A stretch of 64,000 nucleotides of DNA from Torreya grandis (GCA_037957365.1 JARHVA010000001.1:13225001-13289000); one strand, 5' to 3'. Positions 42,801 to 56,030 are shown, counted from the stretch's first letter. A program made the numbers and translations. The notes: generated by a model not told the origin, from the letters alone.

Positions 42801-45800
42801 TCACAAGGTCTAAGATGCCATAGCTCTTTGTATAGAGATAAAACCTATATATTATATGAAATGAAGGTAAAATAATGTAAGAGAATCAATGTTTACATAT
42901 TATAAAGCTATAACATAAAGAAAAAATGCACACACATGATACACAAAAGTTTCACTTGGGAAAACCCTTCTAAGAAAAAAAACAACACATAAACCTTTTT
43001 ATTTATTTAATTAACTCAACCATTTAAAATATAATACCATACTTCAAATTTCCACTTTACCTTAATACATGTGAAAGAATTTGTAGGCACATCAATAGAT
43101 AACCATCCAAGTGGTATTACAATACCATGGGTAAAAAAACCACATATCATAAACCATGGGACAAAACCACCCATACCAATCCAAAAAAATATATATAGGG
43201 TCCCAAAATATTTTGGAGGTGGTTTTAGCCTCTAAACCCCTAATTAGGGGCACACTATGCCCCTAAACTCCCCAGCTTGGGTGATGCCTTGGACCCCACT
43301 ATCCATGCTAAGCTATATTGTACATAAGGGGTGTCAATCATATAAAGTATACAAAAAATATAAAACATATCTTGAGGCTAGCCACACCAAGCCTCCTTTT
43401 ACTCCCACAGGTCAAGGGATCACTTAAAACACCACTCATTCCACTTTTTAATTTTATGATTCACTCAGTCAGCCCTTTATGAAACCTACTCAACAATATC
43501 CACCATAGTAATTGTTCACATTTTGGCCTCTAAGGCCAAAATTTAACCTCTACCATCAAAAACCTTACCATTGCATTGGTTTACCATTCAAAAAAGGTCT
43601 AAATGAGGTCTTATGAAGGCTTTAACATATTTTAAGGTTATTTTACAAAAGTTAAGGTATAAATGATACATGGTGGAAATAGTGATATGGTGATATTCCA
43701 AAGATGGTATGGTGATCCATGGTGGATATTGGATTATAATCAAAGATAGAGAAATAAAAACTTTGTCTATTCAAGCATTTTGAGGAGTTTAAGGTATTTT
43801 TGGAGATATTAAGGTTTCATTTGTTTTGTTATATTGCTTATTGCAATGTTGTAATATAACCCCTTGAGGAACATAAAGTGTGAGGAGTTATTACCATGAG
43901 TAGAGATAAAATGGGTCAATTTAAGTCATTTAAAACTTAATAAAGGTCATATTATACTTTATTATGCTTGTATACTTGGTCAAGGTGTCAAAATGCTTCT
44001 TTTCTAAAGTAATTCACTTTGAAAACTTTTTTGTTCATTGCTCTAATGTCCAAACATAGTATTATGTAATAAATGGAAGTAAAATTAGATAAAGAGATGT
44101 TTGGTATGTTACACCATTACCTTACAAACCAAGAGGATCTCCATTGGCATCTGGTTCATAGCTTTAGCAAGGTATTTTGGTAGAATAACTAAGTTTTCTT
44201 GATGAAGATTGGTTCATAAGTGAATATACAGTCTCAAGTTTGATCAAAAGGATTAATTTAGAGGGTTTTAAGATTAATCATGGTATTATAATCTTTCTAC
44301 AACCTCCTCCATCCTCACCAATCTTAAAACCATGTTCAAGCAAAGTTCACAAGTCCAAATAAGGCAAAAAACCATTCAAGATCTCCATCAGGGCATTAGT
44401 AGAGTGAAGAGAGTCATTTTGATGAGGTTGGTTCATAAAGGATGAGATGTATTAGAAAAAATTACATTAGGGTATTTCTATCACCCATATTAACTTTAAA
44501 TCCATGGCAATAGTTATGGGATTAGGGGCCAAAACTTTATGAACCATTGTTAATAAGTTAACTTCCTTTTAAACTCTAGTGTCTTGGTTTTCCTCTTGTA
44601 ATGACATGTATAATATTTATGAATTCATGTAAATGGTTTTAAATTATATATTGGAGGTCCAATTTTCCCTTAAACATAGAAATTAACACAAACTCCTAGT
44701 GGTCATGGTTGTACTAGCAAGAAATTTCATTGTTTTGATAGTTTGGACATGATAGGAAAGGTTATTAGGGGGTTTGAAGTGTTTTCCAACATGAAAGTGA
44801 TTTAAAACAAGTTTTAAAAATGTATAAGGTCCTAAAACAATAAAATTATTCCTCCTATACCATCTCAAAACAAACATCCAATGCATCAATGAGTCTAATG
44901 TGAAGGTACAGGTCTACAGGGTTTGAGAAGATGCAAGTTTTGGGTCAGTTTGATAATTTTAAGAGTTTTGGGATTATGAAAGAAGATAAAATACTTGGAA
45001 TTAATATTAAATATTATTTCACATCCCATTCCATGCTTCCTAAATCTTACATTCATCTCCAAAGTGGTCTTCTAGTGCTAGTTCAACACACAAGCCTTAA
45101 ATGCAAGAAACACAGTCCTATAAGCAAGCATATTTGATGTTTTGGGGAATAACCCATATGAAATAGAGATTTAAACACTAATTTTTAAGTTTTTTGGACA
45201 CTAAAATATCACCCAACAATTTTTTAAATCCCATGATCATCTTTAATAGGAAATTTCAGGTGGTAGGTCATGAAGGCCATTGATATAGTGTTCTTGAAAA
45301 ATGTTTCAAGTATGAGAAAATAAGTGCTAGACTTGCACTCAAAAATGAAGTATATAATAAAATATTTGGATGATTATAAAAATATATCTAACATAAAACA
45401 TACTTCAAGCATTTAAATATCCTAAATGTTAAGAATATAGTTAATGTATACATGCATAAGTAAATTGTGTCAAGTCTACAGGCAGAGTTGAAAGGTTCTT
45501 AAAAAAATATGTATGTTTTATCCTTGATAAAGGTATTAAAACAAGTCAAAAATAATTCAAATTTTCCCAAATATCCTTCAAGTTCATAAGAGGTAGGGTT
45601 TTTAAATTCAAGAGTAGGTCTGTAATGGGTTTTAAACATGGAATAGGCACTTATAAGCCTGCACATAGGAGTATGAAAGAGAGAGTGCATTTTTGTGTTA
45701 AAACTAAATTTTGGAGACTCTGTTGAGTATGATGGACCATATGTAAATTTAATAAATTGATTATATTCTTTATAATTAAGATAAAACATCAAAATAAGGT

Positions 45801-47339
45801 AATTAGGGTCGAAACCCCTAAACTGTTAAGAAACCCTAGCCATGGCTAAAATAATGCTCAAGGCCATTAGGTGGGTTAAAGGATTCAAAAAACCATTTTA
45901 AAATTCCATGGGGCATATATAAAACCTAAAATAATAATTTAAAACCAAAAATAAACATAAAAAAGGATTTTTTACTCAAGGCATTCATCTTGAATAGGCA
46001 CCTACAAGCTTGCAAGCTCGAGAAGGTAAACTTTCTCATGTGATAAATTGATTGAATAGATGCATGGGACCAAATTCCATTATGGGATGTTGATAAATCC
46101 TATTCACTCAAAATTCATAACATTATTAAATACATTAAAGGACTATATTTTATTAACAATTGTTAAGAAGTTGGAGACCTAAAAACTACCTTTTTTACCC
46201 TCAAAGAGCTCATGACCATGGATGTATCCAAATTAAATCCAATGAACATTAAATGCCTTAAAAACACCTTGATGACATTTTAAAACCTCATGTAAACCTA
46301 TTGAATCAATAATTTGTCACGTGTCGAAGAAAAGACACAAAAATAGGCCTAAAAATACCTATTTCAATTAGTTTGCATGGTGTTTGAATGGGTTTGAGCT
46401 TCTCAAAAATTTGAAGAGACTTTCTAGGCCTAAGAAGAGGTCCGATGGCCCAAAACAATCCATTCAAAATACTTTCAAGGTGATAAGATAGGTTTCAAAC
46501 AAATAAACCAAGCAAATATGAAGACTTTCCTTGATTGCATTGAGAGGATGAGATTACAGACCTCATGACACCCATATAGACATATAAGTGGAATCCTTGG
46601 AAGACTCTACATGTTCTATACAAGCCAATTTTAATGACCTTGAAGACTCCTAGAAGACCAAAACACATGCAACCTAAGTATTGAAATCATGGAACATGGA
46701 CAAGGTCCCAATATAGTTCTCAAGTCTATGTGGAGATTTTGTAGCATGAATACTGAAAATCCTCTCCAAATATCTTGTTAGTAAGTTGTGAAGACTCATT
46801 TGAAGATAGTCTATAATCTTGGACAAAGGTTTCATGATCTTCTACAAGACACACATAATAATGACAAGATTATTATGACAGTCTTCAAACAAAGACTCGG
46901 CCTTGAATGAAGAGATAGACTTGTTTTCATTGCCTTCCTTTGGATCAAACAATCATAGACATGAATTTATAGGTTATAATGATAGATATCATAGTATGAA
47001 TAGAGTTAAACCTTAAGTCTCATTTTCACCAAGAAGAAAGATTCATTGCAAGAGCCAAGAATGGCATAGAAGGATGATAAGGAGGTCAAGTAATCCATGT
47101 GTTAAGATATCAACTAATAAATCCTCAATTAAGAAAGGGAAGTTTCAAGAGAGAAAGGATGAGTCACAGGAGGTGAATAGACACTTCTATGCCACCCCTC
47201 ATGAGACCAACATCAAGCCAAGCTAGCACAAGTTGAAGATTAATGATAGGAGTATTTTTCACCTTCTATTGGTAGTGCAATTGGTTTCATGATAGATGCC
47301 AGCCATAATGAACTTCCTACACATCTACCCCCTCTCTCC
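42801..47339. other. 4.5 kb without recognised feature
   Basis: AT-rich. Open frames at 44683-44889 (minus), 44931-45137 (plus) and 45499-45792 (minus) have no family signature. No LTR pair, primer site or tandem array was noticed. Part of it may be the 5' portion of the LTR-like segment ending near 48064. Confidence 0.45.
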
Positions 47340-48064
47340 TCTCCATTCTTTTATATATATATATACTCCTAAAAATGACTTTGTAAAATATCCTCTATGT
47401 TAGTATGGTGAAGCCCTGCTAAAATTGATACTTATTGTTACTTTTAAAATGAATGCAAACTAATTTTTCCTTCTTCATCTCACATTTAGTGTTTTCATGG
47501 TGAATTATTGATGAATATTAGTGTTGACGTCAAATATCCTTGCATTTGTCCTCTTAATTTTTACCTCTTTGTGAGTAAGTTATCTTCTTTTAGGTCATAT
47601 GGTGTATATCAAGTGGTTATGAAAATGTTAAGTGTGTAAAACCTTCATTAGTGCTTCATTTTAGGCCTCTTGATTGTCCCTCTTAGTTGATGTATTAGCT
47701 AAAACCTCCATATTTAAATACTTATGCTAGAAAGTTTGTTTGAAGTTGTGTGATTAGATTCAACTTTGTCTTAGATTTGTTATCAACTCATAGATAAGAG
47801 GAAGAGACCTAAACTTTGGTGAATCAACCCTTTTATGTTTGCTTTCAGCTTTCTCTTTCCCTTTCCTTACAATTTGATTAGGTATAGTGATAGTATAGGT
47901 GTAACATCAAGGGATCCAACCCTCTCTGGAGGTTCTCTTTAGTCATAGGCCACCCACAACCTTAGAGAGTTCCCATTATGTCAATTGGGTGAGAATACCT
48001 AAAACACCTCTTCAAAGGGTGCAAATTAAAGTGACAATAGTAACCAAATCTTCCCATAATTAAT
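47340..48064 (+). mobile_element. LTR-like 3' end related to Element-F LTR
   Basis: Collinear landmarks shared with 52714-53438: a TA-rich TATA region followed by GTATGGTGAAGCCCTGC (F: GTATGGCGCAACCCTGC), then AACATCAAGGGATCCAACCC (F: GATGCATCAAAGGGAGCTAACCC), TCTGGAGGTTCTC, AGTTCCCATTATGTC and TTCAAAGGGTGCAA. After about 48064, TTTGCCACCCTATAGTTAGG resembles a primer-site/leader of the TTTGGCACCCACxGTGGGG type. Related but diverged family; 5' boundary not found. Confidence 0.5.
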
Positions 48065-49345
48065 ATTTGCCACCCTATAGTTAGGGACATTTTTCTAGTT
48101 ACATTAACCCTATCTATGACTCTATCGACATGTTTCTTAACAATCAAACTCCATCTTATTATCATATATATTCTAAATATGCATAAAATGATAAATATAT
48201 TATTGTACATTTGTTATGCAATCAATTTATTAAACCATAAAATTTATAAATACTTGGTTAAATAAAGGTTGGTAGGGGGGTTCACGTAGTTAAGTGTGAC
48301 GTTAAGAGATGAATTGAAGGTGAAGAGGTTTGAATTGTAGAAAATGTTATTAAACCCAAATCTTAAATTTGTATAAATATATGTCTTTATGACTAAGTAA
48401 AATATTTGATTGATTAATATTGATTTTATTTTGTATCAAAGCGATGAAGGTTCCATGAGAGCTTACACATTAAGGTTCCATTGTTTGTTTTATATGTATT
48501 TTCTATGTTGAGAGTGAAATAATTCATGTTGATTATAGGGGATCCTAGAGGTCTATATAATGTTATAAGTTTGAGATTATCAGTACATAGTATTGGAGCA
48601 TTGGAAATGTGTTTTCCTTATGTAATCTATTTAGACCAAGTTTGTTTTTGATTGGCATCAAAATCACTAAGTGTGAAGTTATTATTTTCTTTGTTTTTTG
48701 AGATCTCATATAGAGGCATATAAAGCAAAATAATAAATATTTGGTAGCTTTGTGAAGAGGCACTTTGAGGCATTGGGATTTGTGTTTAAAGGTTTATCCT
48801 AGAGGCATGAACACAAAAAAAAACATTTCATTTGTTGACAAGAGGTGTTTTAAAGCAACATGTTAAAGTATCAGAGGCACTCCATATTGTTTCAATCCTT
48901 TATGTTAGAGAAAAGCATGTTTACACAAATTATTAAAGTGCATCAATCGGTAATAAGATCATATCTGTAATGTAAAGAAGATAAAAACTCAATATTATGG
49001 CACACTAGCATATATACATCCCACCAAGAAGGTCTAGTTAAACATGTTAGAAAAGAGCCAAGGACCCTGAGGAAAGCTAGGGAGCCTGTGGATGTGGCAA
49101 CAAGAGGAGTGTGAAGACATGAAGTGGCTATTAAGGCTTTTTTTATGAGAAAGGAATAATTTCGTACAACGACGCCTTACATAGTAGAGGCACTACATGG
49201 TGCAAGTTCATGAAAAGTGTTTTTTAATATAATGTTTTAGATTAATTTAGGTTAAATTATCTATTTATTTTAATATTAAAGTTTATATAGTAAACATTAA
49301 AAAAATGAAATATATATTATAATGTTTTTTAATATTGTGTACTTC

Positions 49346-49423
<78 letters not shown>

Positions 49424-50929
49424 AGATTTGGAGGGATTTTTTCAATCTATAGAGTTTGTTTTCCTATAATACAACTATTTTTCCTAATTTAATTATATTT
49501 ATTAAGGTTTGTCACTATAAAAAGTTGTATTCTTTATGAGAAATTGATATCCCTATAAACCATTTTGATTGAGGATGGGAGCTTTTCTATGGAGAAGACA
49601 AATTTTGTTGAATTTTTTTAACATTGAGATTTTAAATGCCCTGTCAAGTTAAGGTACAAGTGATATTCCTTTGCGTTTGAGAGGCCTAGTTTCATCGTAT
49701 GATTAGGGGGAGGGGCATTTAGGGTTTTGAGTACTTTTAATTAGAAAGCACAAAATGTAAACAAAAATGGAAATGAAGAAAAATGGATGTGGAAGGTGTT
49801 GGGAGTAGAACAAGACTACAAAAATTGTAGTGTGTAATTGGTGGACACATGTGCATCTCGTAATATTTTGTATTTTGTATGTTTGTTATATATATATATA
49901 TTCAATACTTGAAAGCATAGAAGTAGTCTTTATAATGTGAAGAGTTTTTTCTTTTAATGTATCAAAAGGATAGAATATGAGGTGACAACACCTTGTAAAG
50001 AATATATGTAAAGCTCTATTATATTGTAAAATGGTCCTAATGTGATAGAGATACATAAATAGTTTTGAAATGGCTTTCCCTATATGTCTTTTATCATTGT
50101 TCTATGCACAGTGAATGTTATATTTTCTAAATCTATTAACTATGTATTTTATATTGAATGATTTGTAACTAATGAATCTTGTGTTTCCTACGCGTCTATT
50201 TCTATTTTAGTTAATAAATAGATGAGTTCAATATGAATTTTTTTCTATTGTATAATTTGTCACTTATCACATAACTATCCTTGTATTAGTATGTTCTAAT
50301 GGGTTTTCCAATAACCTATACTAGCACTGGTGTGGTAAGCATGGATGTTTTTATTAAACATGTTACGATGGCTACTAGTGCAAAGAGATGTAGAGATATC
50401 GTTAGATGAAATAATCCACCACTTTGTAGAAGAAGTAAAAAGAATAGGAAATGATGTGAAAGAAATTATTCAAGAGCATATATATAGAGAAAGGTATGAA
50501 ATATTCTGGTGTGACTTGTTTGGAATATTAGCCACATGGTTATATATATTAGATCACTATTATTTTAAGCCTAGAAGGATATAATTTATAGTCCAGATAA
50601 AAGAGAAACTAGATAATCTATAAGATTGAGATATTGACTGGACCCATACAATAGATCACTGGATAAAGACTACCATCGATGATTATATCACATAATTTAT
50701 TGTACAAGGATATATGTATTTTGAATATGTGTAGGAATTGTTTGTTATAATAATCTGAAGAAAGTTCCTTCAGTGACTACCTACTTTGATCAAGATATTG
50801 ATTAATGAAAAGGCCACGGTGCCTACCCCTACCAATATGGAGTAGTCACTTAAAGTGTTATGATGTGGATGTGATTTATAAGTGCATGAAACATATCTAA
50901 ACATAATAAATTAAACCTAAACCTAGAAT
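48065..50929. other. Unassigned AT-rich region
   Basis: May include the interior of the element ending its LTR at 48064 and the LTR/leader of Gypsy-E. The 79-codon frame at 50345-50584 (HHFVEEVKRIGNDVKEI and IFWCDLFGILATWLYI) is unrecognised: a charged helix-like half, then a hydrophobic half. No other motif seen. Confidence 0.4.
49348..49419. repeat. (TA)n microsatellite, about 36 copies
   Basis: Uninterrupted TA. Prone to length variation and to assembly error. Confidence 0.97.
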
Positions 50930-51030
50930 ATGGAGGATGCATATAAGCAAATTGAGAAGAAAATTCTAGGATTGGAAAGAGAGATATGACAACAAAGAAG
51001 GTGGAATAAACATGATAACCCAAATGTAAC
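50930..51030 (+). pseudogene. Gypsy-E gag, N-terminal piece before Element-F
   Basis: Opens with ATG at 50930 and reads MEDAYKQIEKKILGLEREI, a TGA stop, then QQRRWNKHDNPNVT up to the GTAAC duplication at 51026-51030. The same frame continues after Element-F at 58663 with MNRIRIKIEDVEDRG. Continuity across the insertion supports both the frame and the insertion boundaries. The charged, Asp- and Glu-rich content is common at gypsy gag N-termini but is not diagnostic. Confidence 0.6.
51026..51030. repeat. Element-F target-site duplication, left copy
   Basis: GTAAC, repeated at 58658-58662. Confidence 0.93.
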
Positions 51031-51497
51031 TGTTGACCATTTTTGGTCCCGTGGGCAAAAAATCGGTCCCCCTTCTCTTTTCTTTCCATTTCCATGCCCA
51101 AACATGAAGGATAATGCATTAATATGCTTTTGCATCGCACTTTTTCCTTCTTGGCATGAAAAAGGCTCAACTTCAAGCATTTGGTGTGGAAAGAACAGGC
51201 TAGGTTGAAAGGAGTGGTTATGCAGGAATTTGCAAGGGAGCAAGTAAACCATTTTAGAGGGCTTTTTATTGGCAAAAAGGACTAAAGCTTAAAAGGCCAA
51301 AGGATCAATTTCAAAAACTCAAAGGTTAAGTGCCCTTGCAGATGGCAGGTGATGAGCAAAGTGGACCATTGCAAAAGATCTGAAGGGTAACTTTGGATTT
51401 GATTACCTTGCAGAGGGCAGCTAGTCAAAAGGGCCAAAGCGAGGCAGAGTTTTCCTTCAAAAAAGATAAGGCAAAAGATAAAACAAAGGCTGAATTT

Positions 51498-51777
51498 CTT
51501 CGAGCAAATTTTTTGAAGAAATTCCTTCAGACATTTTGTTTGAAGAAATTCACAAGGCAGGTTACCAAACAAAAACTGTCCATTCAAAAAGAAATTCCAT
51601 GAAAAAATGGTAAGGCAAATCCTTCGGACAAAAATTCTGAAGGAATTCATTCTGACATTTTGTCTAAAGGAATTTGTCCACAAAAAAGATGACTGAAAGC
51701 AAGTATTTAAAATGAAGGGAACAATTCCTTCAGGCAAAATGTCTGAAGGAATTCCTTCAGACATTTTGTCTGAAGGA
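51498..51777. repeat. Array of long imperfect palindromes in Element-F 5' LTR
   Basis: Three palindromes of about 50 bp near 51498-51555, 51625-51680 and 51726-51777. The last is the best: 52 bp with a single mismatched pair, centred between 51751 and 51752. Its core GTCTGAAGGAATTCCTTCAG plus AC is a perfect 22-bp palindrome. The same array recurs, more decayed, in the 3' LTR. It could form cruciforms in DNA and hairpins in RNA. Confidence 0.88.
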
Positions 51778-52713
51778 TGTGAGAACCACAAGGAGCCCAA
51801 AGGACCCCGAAGGGCAAGTGCCCTTGTGGGGGACTCTCAGTGACTATGAAAGGGACCTTTCTTAAAGCCCGAAGGGATACCTTCCCTTTGGGAGGGTTAA
51901 AAAGACAAAGGCCTGTCTGAAGAAAGAAAGTCTGAAGGAATTGCAAAAAGGGGTGACAGGACCAAGGATGTCAAAATTAAGCATCATGAACTAGCCTTTG
52001 GAATCCAAACATTTGATGATGTCCTCACAAATGTCAAATTTAGGGTAATAGAATAGCCTTTGATTTCAAATGGTGATAGGCACGTGAATGTCAACTTTAC
52101 AGCAATGAAATAGCCATTGATCTTTAAAGGGTCGAGCGCGAACCCGAAGGAATTCAAAGGCTTTAGGGCCAAAGGGAAGAGACCACTGAGAAAAGAGCCT
52201 AAGGAGCCAGCAAAAGACGAGAAGATATTCCTAAGTGCTCACAAAGCTAGGAAAAGACAAAGCCAGGAAGAGACAAAAATAACAAGGAAAGATGGGAACA
52301 ACCTAGGTGTCAAAAGGAAAGCATCGGTAGAGAAGTTTTGCTAGTAGTTGAAACAGTTTTCGCCAAGTGGTCATCAAGAAATACAAACAATGAATGACGC
52401 GGCCTATTTTTTTCCTCATTTTGCATCAATGAGTAGACAACTATGTGAATCTCTTTAAGAAGCGGTCTTGTTTATAGACAAAATAGGTGGCCTTGTCATT
52501 AAAACAATCAGGTGACTCATGCTTCTGTAGTAGTGTTTAATACATTTTAAGTGCTAAAGTCAAGACTGGCGACTACATAGCATGGTTCTAGTAGGCCATT
52601 TCTAGAAGGATGATATCAGCAACATCAAATTCCTCTTCCTAATGTTCTCAATGCACATGGGCCACTTGTAAAAAAGGCACCAAAGTCTTTTCCAAATGGG
52701 TGCCATTGCTTCC

Positions 52714-52732
52714 TATATATATATATATATAT
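52714..52732 (+). promoter_or_regulatory. TATA-like region of Element-F 5' LTR
   Basis: TATATATATA run, then TTGTAACCTCC. The 3' LTR keeps only TTTATATATATT at 57957-57968 in the same context, consistent with a TATA box. An AATCAATAGAAA polyadenylation-like stretch lies about 70 bp downstream. Confidence 0.5.
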
Positions 52733-53218
52733 TGTAACCTCCAAGTGAGGAAGGGATCTCTCATTTTTGTATGGCGCAACCCTGCCAAATTTTCACCTTG
52801 AATCAATAGAAATCATTTTTACCTCTATTTGGTTAGATATATCTGAGTGTGCCTGAGTATTAACCTTGTGTTCAGTCATTGTCCCATAATGATTTCATAG
52901 AATTGATACCAACATACTTGGTATAGAGAAAGTGACATTCCTACAGGTAACAAGGAGGTGTATTTGGAGTGCAGAGATAGAAGAAGGTTACCAAGCAGTG
53001 TCTTTTCCTATAGTGCCTATGGTAAGTTCATTCTTTGTGTATATCTTCATTAAACCTCCCTATTAAGATCTCTGTAGTCTGGTCCTTTTATTAGATAAAG
53101 TGTATGTATGTGCTCTTATGGTTTGACGTGTGAGAAAATGAGTAGATAAAACTTTTTGGTGCATCACCATTTAGTTTAGGCTCTGATTTCAATAATCCTT
53201 CTCTCTTTCCCACCCCCC

Positions 53219-53221
<3 letters not shown>

Positions 53222-53271
<50 letters not shown>
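53222..53271. repeat. (TA)n microsatellite in Element-F 5' LTR, about 25 copies
   Basis: The same site in the 3' LTR (58460-58488) has about 14 copies, a direct record of slippage since insertion. Confidence 0.95.
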
Positions 53272-53273
<2 letters not shown>

Positions 53274-53438
53274 CAATAGTACTGAAATAACTCAGAGATG
53301 CATCAAAGGGAGCTAACCCTTATCTAGAGATTCTCCTCTTAGTTTTTCCAGACCCACATGCAAGAGAGGAATCTCCATTGTGTCGAGTGGAGAGAGAAGC
53401 CCAGTCTTCTCTCAAGGGTGCAATCCACTGCATCAACA

Positions 53439-53470
53439 ATTTTTGGCATGCCCGATGGGACCAATTTTTT
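53439..53470 (+). other. Element-F primer-site/leader motif
   Basis: TTTTTGGCATGCCCGATGGG then ACC begins just inside the LTR; similar TTTGGCxxxxCCGATGGG leaders occur in plant gypsy elements. The priming tRNA was not identified. Confidence 0.55.
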
Positions 53471-53559
53471 ATCTAAAGAGTTAAAGAATTTTGGTGTGTT
53501 CTTCAACTAGCCAGCCTTTGGAGGCTTTTTTCATCAACACCAACGGCGACTCTGAGTTG

Positions 53560-56030
53560 AATCAGCTGGTTGAGTAGTCCTGGTGCCATCAGCAAATCAT
53601 ATTTTGGTATGTATAATTCCATTCCTCAGAACCATGGGTCTTGTGTTCCTTCATATAGTTTTGATCAAGCTCAGGTTGTTCACAGAATCATCTCAAGCAA
53701 AAAAGATGCATATGGTTATGAGTTTTGCCCTTTACAGGTTAGTGAAATATCTCAGGCTTTGCCTCTTCCTCCTCAGTATGAGTAAGTCCTTGGCCAACTT
53801 GGGTATGATCCTTACCAACTTTGTGTTGATCCTTATCGGGTCCAATATGACCAGTCTTATCCCTATCATGAGCTATATCAGTCTTGTGCCTAGTCTTCTC
53901 GATGTGTTACTTCTCCTACTCAACCTAATCTTTTTGCTAATCAGACCATTTCCACCTTCAAACAAGCATTGTTGGGATATGAAAAGGATGTAGTGGAGAT
54001 TGACACTAGAAGGGGATGTGGCCAAGAAATTCCTGATCATTCCATTCATCAAGTGAGAAATGCATTAGATCTGGTCAAGAGTGAATGGACTCCTATTGAA
54101 AGAGCCAATTAGCAAAGGCTTACAAGCAAGATGTTGGATGTGAGTGGTTTGATTACATCTTTGGAAGAGAAGCTGAGTATTCATGAGAGGAAGCCTTACC
54201 AAGTCCATCAATCTGCATACCCGCTGCCCCAAGTTTCATATCAGCCATATGCAGTCCCTACTCATGAGCCAAGTTAAACCTGTCAAATTCCTTTCCCCAA
54301 TCATATTGAGGAGAGTTCTAAAATATTAAATCTTGTGTTTAAATCCAATATTGATAAGCAAATTGAATTGGAAAATCTTTAAATGCAGTAGTCTATGTTG
54401 GCAGCAAGGGAAGTGGAATCCAAACCCTCACTACCCTCTCACATTGCAGCCCCATCACCCCAAAAAGAGATTTCCAGTCCTAATATCATGAGCTGGAGTA
54501 AAGTCGTTGAGTCATGGAACAGCAAGGAGGAGAAAAACATTGTTTGAGAGTGTGAGGTACAAAATGAGGCTAGTCCTTTTCAAGTCCCTCCCATCCTTCC
54601 TCAAGAAGCTTCTTGTATTCCATGGCAGCCTTCATGCACTCCCCATTTCCATGATGATTCCTATGAGCTCTAAGAAAGGCTCTTTCAATAAAATCTAGCT
54701 AAGTAAATTAATGAATTAGAGGCAAAGGTGAGGTTGCTTAGTGAAAGAGAGATGGAGGTTTTAGACCTTAGAGAGGATCCAATGCCAAAAGACACCCCTT
54801 CTACCAATCCTCAAGCTAATTTCAATATTGATGAAGTATTGGTCAAGTGGAGAGATGAAAATCAAGTGATTTTAGTCTAAGGTCTGCCCCCATTTTCTCA
54901 TAAGTTTTCAAAAAGATCCCTTGTTGTCCATTCCCAACCTGATTTTGACAATCCTTGTGTTCCACCTCCTTGCCTGGTAAATGAAGAATGTTTCTCTTGT
55001 GTTGAGGAATCCATCTTAAAGGAAGCAAGTGAAGAGGAGTATACTCAGTTCATGACTGATCAAGGAGACTTCATGAGTGTAGATGAGGAGGAGATCACCA
55101 TAGGTACCCCCTTTGATGAACAAGAATACAAGTCACAAACTTTTGCCTCTATCTCTAATGAGGAAGAGATGATCTTTGACTCTTCTCTCACTTTGTAAGA
55201 CATCATGGAGGAGCATGGATAGATTATTGATCATGTTTTGAATGATTTTTTTAAAGTCATTGGGGTAGGTTACAATCTTCTTCAAGGAGGCTATGAGCTG
55301 GCTAAGGGTGGAGGAGGCAACATTAGGACTCAAATAAGTATTTAAAGGGGCTGCAAGATTTTAGATTTATCCTTTCAAGAGGTCAGTGAATCTGAAGATG
55401 ATATTTTTGAAGTCATCAAGGAGGAAGACCATGCCATGGAACTTGAGTTGGAGGAGGATCAGGAGGATGTCTTTGAATAACTAGAGACTCTAGTCTTTGA
55501 GTAGGAAAAAGAGAGGCTTGTCCATCTTGAGGAAAGCTTTGAAGAAGAGAGCCTTGCACAAGAAGGTGATGTTCTATGGGATGAGCAATCAGTCTATGAT
55601 CTCATTTCAAACATCACAATAGTCACCCTTCTTCAAAGAAGCCATGATCAAGCAGAAGATGAGTTTAACAGTATCTTTAATGAGGCAGAAGGAGACAAGC
55701 CAATCCATGATGCATATCAAAGGGCTTATGGTGATGAGCCAGCAACCATTGATTTCTTGATGAAACATACCAGCATGAAGAACTAGCAGAAGCAAGCTTC
55801 TAAGAACAAGAAGAATACATATATGTTGGAAGCATGTTTGCCCCTAATTCATTTAGATACGAGCCAATCAAGGTGGCAGGCAAGAAGAGCAAGTCACTAA
55901 GTCTCCATTTCATTCAACCACTTGTCTGGCATCATAAGTTTTCTTGCCATGAAGGAGACTTAAAAATCTTTCCCTTTGATCTAGGAGGGAGGAAAATATA
56001 CCTGGTTAGTTGTACATAGTAGTTTGCTTT
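53560..56030 (+). pseudogene. Element-F long decayed open frame, unknown product
   Basis: Read in essentially one or two frames, nearly the whole interior gives continuous protein-like sequence broken by isolated TAG/TAA stops. The N-terminal part, from about 53560, is rich in Tyr, Pro and Gln (DPYQLCVDPYRVQYDQSY, QVHQSAYPLPQVSYQPYAV). Then come charged helical stretches (DLVKSEWTPIERAN, ITSLEEKLSIHERK). From about 55080 to 55760 it is strongly acidic (MSVDEEEITIGTPFDEQEY, MELELEEDQEDVFE). It ends near 56020 in FPFDLGGRKIYLVSC. No zinc knuckle, protease or pol motif. It might be a gag-like or additional-ORF protein of a gypsy lineage; I do not recognise it. Minus-strand frames at 54843-55795 are shadows. 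Confidence 0.6.

Larger units (their letters stand above)
51031..53438 (+). repeat. Element-F 5' LTR
   Basis: Starts TGTTGACCATTTTTGGTC and ends CTGCATCAACA. It contains a palindrome array at 51498-51777, a TATA-like TA run at 52714-52732 and a TA microsatellite at 53222-53271. Open frames on both strands at 50850-52344 reflect the repeats and are not considered genes. Confidence 0.94.

Noticed and set aside
50345..50584. 79-codon frame as a small host gene
   Set aside because: No recognised motif, and it lies among retroelement remnants just upstream of Gypsy-E gag. Kept only as an unassigned frame.
51282..51800. 172-codon minus-strand frame rich in SDILPEGI-like repeats
   Set aside because: It translates the palindrome array of the Element-F LTR. 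The 3' LTR copy is open for only 76 codons.
53091..53276. Minus-strand frame with an Ile-Tyr repeat
   Set aside because: Produced by the TA microsatellite in the Element-F LTR.
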